From Bacteriovoracaceae bacterium (lineage in GTDB: Bacteria; Bdellovibrionota; UBA1018): 8,592 nucleotides of DNA. The DNA is taken from positions 1 to 8,592 of the forward strand of contig CANFHS010000100.1 of the NCBI GenBank assembly GCA_947446835.1. Reading direction: 5' to 3'. The notes below the pieces were generated by a model. The model had not been told where the DNA came from. It made no database searches and was given only the letters and a program-made list of their open reading frames with translations. The position numbers and the translations under genes were made by a program. Shown here piece by piece: positions 1-5,089 of the stretch; position 1 is the stretch's first letter, and each line of letters starts with the position of its first letter.

Positions 1-1
1 C

Positions 2-328
2 TCGCTCGACAGCATCCAGTCCAAGAACTATTCCGGCGCCCGTGTCCGGAAGCTCATCGAGGTCGAGACCCGCCGCGAGAGCGATGGGGAAAGCGACTGG
101 GCCGTGGTGACTGTCTTTGATACCGGACAAGGCATCCGCAAGGTGGATCTCGAGAAGGTCGGCAAGCCGTTCTTCACCACCAAACGTCCGGGCGAAGGCA
201 CGGGGCTGGGGCTGACGATCTGCCAGGACCTGGCCCACAAATACGGCGGACGGCTGGACATCGACTCGAAGGAAGGGGCCTGGGCGCGGGTGACGCTCCG
301 GTTACCTTACCAGCAAGGAAACGCATGA
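2..328 (+). CDS. Sensor histidine kinase, C-terminal ATP-binding end (5' partial)
   Basis: The last 108 residues of a two-component sensor kinase; the gene begins upstream of the window. What remains is the HATPase_c (GHKL) catalytic domain. The first residues (SLDSI) look like the end of the N-box, followed by the G1 box DTGQGI at residues 40-45 of the fragment, the F-box PFFTTK at 56-61 and the G2 box GTGLGL at 66-71. These bind ATP for autophosphorylation of a histidine that is not in the window. The F-box/G2 wording is typical of NtrB-like kinases that partner with sigma-54 activators. Its stop overlaps the start of the downstream NtrC-type regulator (ATGA), so the two are almost certainly a cognate, translationally coupled pair. 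The input signal cannot be judged because the sensor part is missing. Confidence 0.95.
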   Translation, partial: SLDSIQSKNYSGARVRKLIEVETRRESDGESDWAVVTVFDTGQGIRKVDLEKVGKPFFTTKRPGEGTGLGLTICQDLAHKYGGRLDIDSKEGAWARVTLRLPYQQGNA

Positions 329-1695
329 AGATCCTGGTCGTGGACGATGACGAAGTGACCCGCAAGCTGCTGCGGGAGGTCCTGGTCAAGGAGGGCTACG
401 AAGTGGCTCTTTCTCCCAGCGGCGAGGAGGCCATCCGCGAGATCCGGCGCGAGCCTTTTTCGCTGATCGTTTCGGACATCCGCATGGTGGAGCTGGGCGG
501 GATGGCCGTGCTCCGCGAGGCCAAGAAGCTGCGCCGCCCCCCGGTCGTGATCCTCATGACCGGCTTCGGCAGCATGGAGGGGGCCATCGAAGCCATCAAG
601 GAAGGGGCCTTCGACTACGTCTCCAAGCCGTTCAAGATCTCCGACCTGAAGGCCGTGGTGAGCCGCGCGGCCAAGCACTGGGAGTCGCTCTCGGTGCAGC
701 CCAAGAGCGGCGCCGTTGGCGTGGTGGCGCCTCCGCGCCCGCGCGCGGTGATCGGCAAGAGCGCGCGGATCGTGGAGATCTACAAGACGCTGGCCCGCGC
801 GGCGCTGTCGGATGCCACGGTGCTGGTCCTGGGCGAGAGCGGCACGGGCAAGGAGCTGGTGGCACGCGCCATCCATGAGCACGGACCGCGCGAGCAGAAG
901 CCGTTTGTCGCCGTCAACTGCGGCGCGCTCAGCGAGGGTCTCCTGGAGAGCGAGCTGTTCGGGCACGTCAAGGGATCGTTCACCGGCGCGGTTTCGGACA
1001 AGCGCGGGCTTTTCGAGGAGGCCCATGGAGGGACCCTTTTCCTGGACGAGATCGGGGACATCACCCCCGCGCTGCAGATCAAGCTGCTGCGGGTCCTCCA
1101 GGAAGGCGAGCTGAAGCCCGTGGGGTCGAACGAGACCCGCAAGGTGAACGTGCGGGTCATCGCGGCCACGCACCGGGACCTGGATTCGCTGGTGCGTGAG
1201 GGGAGGTTCCGCGAGGACCTCTATTACCGGCTCAAGGTGATCCTGATCGAGCTTCCTTCGCTCCGGGAGCGCATCGAGGATCTTCCCGAGCTGGTGGAGT
1301 ATTTCCTGGCCCGTTACTCGGAGCGCAGCAAGAAGGCCGTGTCCCACGTTTCGGACGAGGCCATGGCCCTTCTCAAGGGGTACTCCTGGCCTGGGAACAT
1401 CCGCGAGCTCGAGCACGCCATCGAGCGGGCGGTGGCAATGACCGGGACCAATGTGCTTTTCCCCGAGGATTTCCCCCCCGAGATTGCCCGCGAGGCCCTG
1501 GGGGCGGGCCTGGTGCCCGAGGCTGCAGCTCCTGGCGCGGCCAATTCGCTCGAGGACATGGAGAAGGCGCACATCCTGCGCGTCCTGCAGGAGGTCAACT
1601 ACAACAAGAGTCGGGCCTCCGAGGTGCTGGGCATTGACCGGGCCACGCTGTACCGCAAGGCCAGCCGATACGGGATCGACCTGAGGGGCAAATAG
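325..1695 (+). CDS. NtrC-family sigma-54-dependent response regulator
   Basis: A 456-residue activator with the classic three-domain plan. The receiver domain (about 1-115) has the acidic pair D7/D8, phosphoacceptor D51 (in SDIRM), T79 and K101 (in SKPF). The AAA+ sigma-54 interaction domain (about 140-385) has Walker A GESGTGKE at 170-177, a sigma-54 contact loop reading GSFTGA (217-222) instead of the consensus GAFTGA, Walker B ending in LFLDE (238-242) and the FREDLYYRL arginine-finger region. The C-terminal Fis-type helix-turn-helix (about 420-456, NKSRASEVLGIDRATLYRK) would bind enhancer sites upstream of target promoters. By family knowledge, the phosphorylated protein forms a ring ATPase that remodels sigma-54 RNA polymerase. 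The ATG overlaps the kinase stop and its own stop overlaps the next GTG, so it sits inside an operon. The targets are unknown. Length is normal for the family. Confidence 0.97.
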   Translation: MKILVVDDDEVTRKLLREVLVKEGYEVALSPSGEEAIREIRREPFSLIVSDIRMVELGGMAVLREAKKLRRPPVVILMTGFGSMEGAIEAIKEGAFDYVSKPFKISDLKAVVSRAAKHWESLSVQPKSGAVGVVAPPRPRAVIGKSARIVEIYKTLARAALSDATVLVLGESGTGKELVARAIHEHGPREQKPFVAVNCGALSEGLLESELFGHVKGSFTGAVSDKRGLFEEAHGGTLFLDEIGDITPALQIKLLRVLQEGELKPVGSNETRKVNVRVIAATHRDLDSLVREGRFREDLYYRLKVILIELPSLRERIEDLPELVEYFLARYSERSKKAVSHVSDEAMALLKGYSWPGNIRELEHAIERAVAMTGTNVLFPEDFPPEIAREALGAGLVPEAAAPGAANSLEDMEKAHILRVLQEVNYNKSRASEVLGIDRATLYRKASRYGIDLRGK

Positions 1696-2327
1696 TGGCG
1701 GACTGGAGCGGCGCGCATCGGGAGCTGGAGCAGCGTCTGGTCAGGGCCATGGCGATGGACCACGGCTATCCGCACCGGATGCCCCGGGTGGGCCGGGAGT
1801 CGGCAGTCCTGGCGCTCTTCGGGATTTCGGCGGCGGACCCCGAGGTCCCCCGACTGCTCCTGACCGAGCGGGGCAGGGACCTGCCCCATCACCGCAGCCA
1901 GGTGGCGTTTCCTGGCGGAATGCGCGACGCGGACGACGAGGCAGCCGAACACACGGCCCTGCGTGAAACCGAGGAGGAGGTCGGAGTCCCCCGGAGTTCC
2001 GTGCTCATCCTGGGGCGGCTTCCCGTCCTCAACACGATGGTCACGGGTTTTCTGGTCACTCCGGTGGTGGGCCTGCTGCAGGTGCCGATCGAGGACGTGC
2101 CCTTGGCGCCGAATCCGGTCGAGATCGCGCGAGCGGAGTGGGTGTCGTGGTCGAGCCTGCTGGATCCGGCCAATTACCGCCAGGAGCCCATCGTGGGGCG
2201 TCTCTGGAAGACCGATGTGTTCCAGGTCTCGGGACTCCGGGCCTGGGGAGCGACCGCAGCGATGGTCCGGAACCTGGTGGAGCGGTGGCGGCGGGCCGGA
2301 GTGGACGGCCCGGCGAACGCGGGTTAA
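1695..2327 (+). CDS. Nudix hydrolase, NudL-type CoA pyrophosphatase
   Basis: A 210-residue Nudix protein that most resembles the CoA pyrophosphatase branch (E. coli NudL/YeaB, eukaryotic NUDT7/8). These enzymes cleave CoA or acyl-CoA to 3',5'-ADP and 4'-phosphopantetheine in the cytoplasm. The branch-specific motif is visible at 55-75: LLT, R59, H65/H66, QV at 69-70 and FPGG at 72-75. The Nudix helix core RETEEEVG follows at 90-97, with E94 and E95 placed to bind metal. The spacing between GG and RE is slightly longer than in the standard Nudix box, as is usual in this branch. Further matches are TGFLVTPVVG in the middle and a WGATA segment near the C-terminus. The GTG start overlaps the regulator's stop by one base (TAGTG), implying coupled translation. 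The ties of CoA turnover to the two-component pair are unknown. The substrate call is from motifs, not tested. Confidence 0.9.
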   Translation: MADWSGAHRELEQRLVRAMAMDHGYPHRMPRVGRESAVLALFGISAADPEVPRLLLTERGRDLPHHRSQVAFPGGMRDADDEAAEHTALRETEEEVGVPRSSVLILGRLPVLNTMVTGFLVTPVVGLLQVPIEDVPLAPNPVEIARAEWVSWSSLLDPANYRQEPIVGRLWKTDVFQVSGLRAWGATAAMVRNLVERWRRAGVDGPANAG

Positions 2328-2339
2328 AACTTGGGTCAA

Positions 2340-2933
2340 ATGAAACGCATCATCCCGTTGGCCCTCATCCTTCAGGCTTTCCAACTTTCGTCCGCCCTTG
2401 CGGCCGATGCTCCTCCGGAGGCCGCGCCGCCCACGGCGCCAGTCGCGCCCGTGGCTACCGTCGCCAAGGCCGCCGCCGTGGTTGCGACCCCGGCTTCGCA
2501 CGAGGACTGGAAGGGGCCGCTGCTGGAGCGGGATTGGGGAGTCGGCTTTGTGGGCGGGCTGGGCCTGATCGAGCCCAAGTACGGCGTCGCGCTGCAAGCG
2601 CAGGTTTCCAAGCGGATCATTCCCGGCGGGTTCATCCCTGACCTCACGAACCCCGTGTTCGTGGAATTTTCCGCAGGCCCGGTTTTCGTGAGCGGCAATG
2701 CTCCGTTCACCTTCAGCGGGCACCTGCGTTGGGACTTTGAAAAGAACTCAGAGTGGGTGTTTTTCGCACTGGGCGGCCTCGGCGGACAGATCACGGGCCC
2801 CGAGCTGGGGGACCGGTCGCTGCTCTATGTGCGGCTGGGCGTGGGCGCCTTCTACCACCTTCAGCACAACATGAGTCTGCGCATGGAAGTGAGCCACGAG
2901 CTCATGGGCGCGGGCCTCGCCTTCGACTTCTGA
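2340..2933 (+). CDS. Exported small beta-barrel-like envelope protein, unknown function
   Basis: A 197-residue protein that I cannot place in a named family. It starts with a clear Sec signal peptide (MKR, a hydrophobic core to about residue 18, then ALA at 19-21 with probable cleavage before ADA). An Ala/Pro/Val-rich low-complexity stretch follows (about 22-50). The remaining 145 residues alternate polar and apolar positions with many Gly and aromatic residues and finish in FDF, a C-terminal Phe as recognised by the BAM machinery. That pattern suits an outer-membrane barrel of about eight strands. I chose ATG 2340 over the in-frame TTG at 2331 because it puts Lys-Arg directly before the hydrophobic core; neither has a good Shine-Dalgarno. 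It lies 12 bases after the Nudix gene and before a strong hairpin, so it is probably the last gene of the operon. Function is not inferable from sequence. Confidence 0.8.
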   Translation: MKRIIPLALILQAFQLSSALAADAPPEAAPPTAPVAPVATVAKAAAVVATPASHEDWKGPLLERDWGVGFVGGLGLIEPKYGVALQAQVSKRIIPGGFIPDLTNPVFVEFSAGPVFVSGNAPFTFSGHLRWDFEKNSEWVFFALGGLGGQITGPELGDRSLLYVRLGVGAFYHLQHNMSLRMEVSHELMGAGLAFDF

Positions 2934-2941
2934 AATGAAAA

Positions 2942-2971
2942 AAGGGGGGCTCCGTTTCCGGAGCCCCCCTT
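2942..2971. terminator. Bidirectional intrinsic terminator between convergent genes
   Basis: A perfect 13-bp inverted repeat (2942-2954 pairing with 2959-2971) with a 4-base loop TTTC, containing six consecutive G:C pairs. It lies 8 bases after the stop of the plus-strand exported protein and 16 bases beyond the stop of the minus-strand 355-residue protein. On the minus strand the stem is followed by a T-rich run (complement of 2933-2943, TTTTTTCATTT), so it is a textbook terminator for the leftward gene. On the plus strand the tail is only TTCATCC, so termination of the rightward operon would rely more on stem strength. Confidence 0.88.
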
Positions 2972-2987
2972 CATCCTGCGCGTTGGC

Positions 2988-4055
2988 TTACCAGTTGTAG
3001 GTCAGGCTGGCCTGGGTGAACAGGCCGTTGGCGAAGTCGAAGGTGGTGCCGTCCACCTGCCCGGTGCCGGCCGTGCTGCCCACTGCCCAGTCCAGGGTCG
3101 CCTTGCCGAACTTGAACGCAGCGCCCAGGCGGCCGGTCGTGTCGCTGTTCGGGCTGCTGGTGTCCCCGGCCGTGGAGGCCATGAGGTAGCTCAGGCCCGC
3201 GCGGACCGTGAGCCACGCGGTGGCGTCCGTTTCGACCGAGAGGTCGATCGGAAGACGGGTCGCCTTGCCGCTGTTGTCCTTGCGCTGCCAGTACGAAGCG
3301 CCGTACCGGAGCTGGGTGCCTTCAGCCATCTTCATGTTGCGGCCAAAGCCCACGCCCCAGCCGTTGGCGGTCACGGAGCTTGCGCCCTGGGCGGTGTAGC
3401 TGTCGGTGCGGTAGACGGCAAACGGGGTCCACTCGCCGAAGCGGTACTTGGTGCCGAGGGTCACCGAGGAGTTCTTGTTTTCGACCGTGGAGCTCACCGT
3501 GTTCCGGCCGATCAGCTTGAAGCTGACGAAAGGCTCGAATTCGGCGACCTGGGCGCCAGCCCGCAAGGTCAGGTCGGCCGCGCTGTTGTCGGACACGCCG
3601 CGGGTGTTCGAACCGTAGCTGAGGTCCACGCCCCACTTCACGCCGGTGTCCATGGCCAGCAGGATGTCAAACGGACGGACCGGCTGGTTCACCGTGCCGG
3701 AGCCGTAGACGGCTGCGGTTCCCAGGAGGTGGCTGATCGAGTCCTGGCGGTTCATGTAGAAGCCGAGGGTGGCCTGGCCGATGTCGAAAGCGAAGCCGCC
3801 TTCCGCGGCCGTGCTGGTGCCGGGGATGCCGGAAACCTTCTCGATGGCGGCCCAGTTCTTGTGGCCGGTCAGGTAGGACGGGTTGAAGAAGACGTTCATG
3901 TTGTCGTCGACGTAAAGCGAGCCATGCGTCCCCGCGGACAGGATATTGAGCGGGTCCTGGGTTCCGAGAACCAGCTGACGAGCCTGCGAAGCGAAAGCAC
4001 CGGTCGAAGCCGTCATTCCGGCGGCGATGATGAACGCGGTCATGCGTTGTTTCAT
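2988..4055 (-). CDS. Exported probable outer-membrane beta-barrel protein, unknown family
   Basis: A 355-residue protein with a Sec signal peptide (MKQRMTAFIIAAGMTASTG core; AFA at 20-22, likely cleavage before S23). The mature part is rich in Gly, Ser, Thr and aromatic residues, with repeated short alternating segments separated by polar turns, and it ends in LTYNW. A final aromatic residue in an alternating strand is the usual outer-membrane barrel signature. The N-terminal mature region (about 25-75) has a GSLYVDDNMNVFFNPSY-like stretch that could be a family-defining motif or a plug region; I do not know a named family for it, though I have the impression of similar proteins in Bdellovibrionota. 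No catalytic motif is seen. It lies downstream of the ROK kinase on the same strand, with a 63-base gap and a very strong ribosome binding site, suggesting high expression. A porin or structural role is possible but unproven. Confidence 0.82.
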   Translation of the reverse strand: MKQRMTAFIIAAGMTASTGAFASQARQLVLGTQDPLNILSAGTHGSLYVDDNMNVFFNPSYLTGHKNWAAIEKVSGIPGTSTAAEGGFAFDIGQATLGFYMNRQDSISHLLGTAAVYGSGTVNQPVRPFDILLAMDTGVKWGVDLSYGSNTRGVSDNSAADLTLRAGAQVAEFEPFVSFKLIGRNTVSSTVENKNSSVTLGTKYRFGEWTPFAVYRTDSYTAQGASSVTANGWGVGFGRNMKMAEGTQLRYGASYWQRKDNSGKATRLPIDLSVETDATAWLTVRAGLSYLMASTAGDTSSPNSDTTGRLGAAFKFGKATLDWAVGSTAGTGQVDGTTFDFANGLFTQASLTYNW

Positions 4056-4060
4056 GGATG

Positions 4061-4070
4061 ATTCCTCCTT
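4061..4070 (-). promoter_or_regulatory. Strong Shine-Dalgarno for the 355-residue exported protein
   Basis: Read on the minus strand this is AAGGAGGAAT, a near-perfect anti-16S match, with the GGAGG core 8 bases from the ATG at 4055. It is by far the best ribosome binding site in the window and fixes the start of this gene. It also suggests that the gene is translated more strongly than its neighbours, as expected for an abundant outer-membrane protein. Confidence 0.88.
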
Positions 4071-4118
4071 GATTCATCCAGGGTGAGCGGGCGGCCTGCG
4101 GGTGTCAACCCGGAAGGA

Positions 4119-5066
4119 TCAGGAGCGGAGGGCCAGGACCGCGCCGCCGATCAGGCCGGCCTGGTTGTCGAGCCTGGAAAGCACGATGCGCGGGAGCAGG
4201 TCGATGCCCACGCGTCGACGCTGCAGCAGCACTGCGATGCGGCTGCGGACCGACTTGAGGAACAGGTCGCTGGCGGCGGCGAAGCTGCCGGTCAGCACGA
4301 TGACCTCCGGCGAGTAGATCACCACGTAGTTGTGGATGGCCGTGGCCATCTGTTCGGCCAGGTCCTCGAACAGGGCCAGGCAGCGCGGATCGCCCGCACG
4401 CGCCCGGCGCGCCACTTCGGCCGCGTCCACCTCGGGCTCACCCAGCAGGAGACGCGCGCGCCGGGTGAAGCCCCCGCCGGACAGGTAGGCTTCGGCGCAG
4501 CCGCGGTTGCCGCAGCCGCAAACCGCGGTTTCGTCGTCGTAGCAGATGATGAGGTGGCCGGCCTCGGGATGCAGATGGCGTCCGGCGCGAAGCAGCTCCC
4601 CGTTGGTGAGGATGCCGGTGCCGAGCCCCGTGCCCAGCGTCAGAATCATGGCGTTGTCGTGGCCGCGGGCCGCGCCGAGCCAGTGCTCAGCCAGCATCGC
4701 CCCGGCGGCGTCGTTGTCGACCACCACGGGGATTCCCAGGCGTTTCGAAAGCTCGCGGGCCAGCGGGACCTTGCCCCAGGGCTTGCCGTTCCTTGAAAAG
4801 TTCGTGGGGTCCAGCAGGGTGCCGGTGCGCGGGTCCAAAGGCCCTGCCGAGGCGATCCCCGCCCTCCGGATCCCCTTGTGCCGCTTCAGGATTTCTTTTC
4901 CCAGGGTGGTCAGCTGTTTCAGCAGGCCTGCCTTGCCGTGGTCCAGGTCCACGGGCACCCGGATTTCTTCCAGAATCTTGCCTTTGGAGTCCACGGCCCC
5001 CACGGCGACTTTCGTTCCTCCGAGGTCATAGGCCAAAACGATGCGACGGGGGCTTTTCGACGGCAT
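4119..5066 (-). CDS. ROK-family sugar kinase (glucokinase-like)
   Basis: A 315-residue cytoplasmic kinase of the ROK family (ASKHA fold), a usual length for the group. Family members phosphorylate glucose or other hexoses and N-acyl hexosamines with ATP. The N-terminal phosphate-binding loop is DLGGTK at 14-19. The catalytic Asp is D119 in VVDNDA. The second phosphate loop LTLGTGLGTGI is at 142-152. The ROK signature includes EAGH at 168-171 and the zinc motif CGCGNRGC at 183-190, giving H171, C183, C185 and C190 as structural zinc ligands. There is no N-terminal helix-turn-helix, so this is an enzyme and not a NagC/Mlc-type repressor. I chose the ATG at 5066 because it places DLGGTK at the usual distance from the start; the frame stays open further upstream but has no sensible start there. 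The sugar cannot be told from sequence. It diverges from ftsK. Confidence 0.93.
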   Translation of the reverse strand: MPSKSPRRIVLAYDLGGTKVAVGAVDSKGKILEEIRVPVDLDHGKAGLLKQLTTLGKEILKRHKGIRRAGIASAGPLDPRTGTLLDPTNFSRNGKPWGKVPLARELSKRLGIPVVVDNDAAGAMLAEHWLGAARGHDNAMILTLGTGLGTGILTNGELLRAGRHLHPEAGHLIICYDDETAVCGCGNRGCAEAYLSGGGFTRRARLLLGEPEVDAAEVARRARAGDPRCLALFEDLAEQMATAIHNYVVIYSPEVIVLTGSFAAASDLFLKSVRSRIAVLLQRRRVGIDLLPRIVLSRLDNQAGLIGGAVLALRS

Positions 5067-5089
5067 GCCGAGCCATGTACCATAGGAAA
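5067..5089. promoter_or_regulatory. Minimal divergent start region between the ROK kinase and ftsK
   Basis: The ROK gene (leftward, ATG at 5066) and ftsK (rightward, ATG at 5075 or 5090) leave only 8 or 23 bases between start codons. Neither gene has a good Shine-Dalgarno here: ftsK's AGGA at 5084-5087 is only 2 bases from the second ATG. The promoters must therefore lie inside the opposing coding sequences or produce very short leaders. I see no convincing -35/-10 pair. A TATGGT on the minus strand (5079-5084) could be a -10 for the ROK gene but lacks a credible -35. Confidence 0.35.

Noticed and set aside
859..880. TGGCACGC resembling a sigma-54 -24 element
   Set aside because: It lies inside the regulator's Walker A coding region, and there is no TTGC-type -12 element at the required spacing.
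307..1572. A 421-codon minus-strand open frame opposite the NtrC-type regulator
   Set aside because: Same antisense effect: the plus strand carries all receiver, AAA+ and helix-turn-helix motifs, and the antisense translation has none.
4099..4112. Small inverted repeat CGGGT/ACCCG between the ROK gene and the barrel gene
   Set aside because: A 5-bp stem with no T-run on either strand is too weak to call a terminator or regulatory hairpin.
4083..4796. A 237-codon plus-strand open frame opposite the ROK kinase
   Set aside because: It is antisense to the kinase, whose DLGGTK, catalytic Asp and zinc motifs are intact. The shadow translation has no recognisable features.
4793..5074. 5' extension of the ftsK frame up to 4793
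   Set aside because: The extension is Arg/Pro/Ser-rich, antisense to the ROK gene and unlike any FtsK N-terminus. The first transmembrane segment lies just after 5090, as expected for a normal start.
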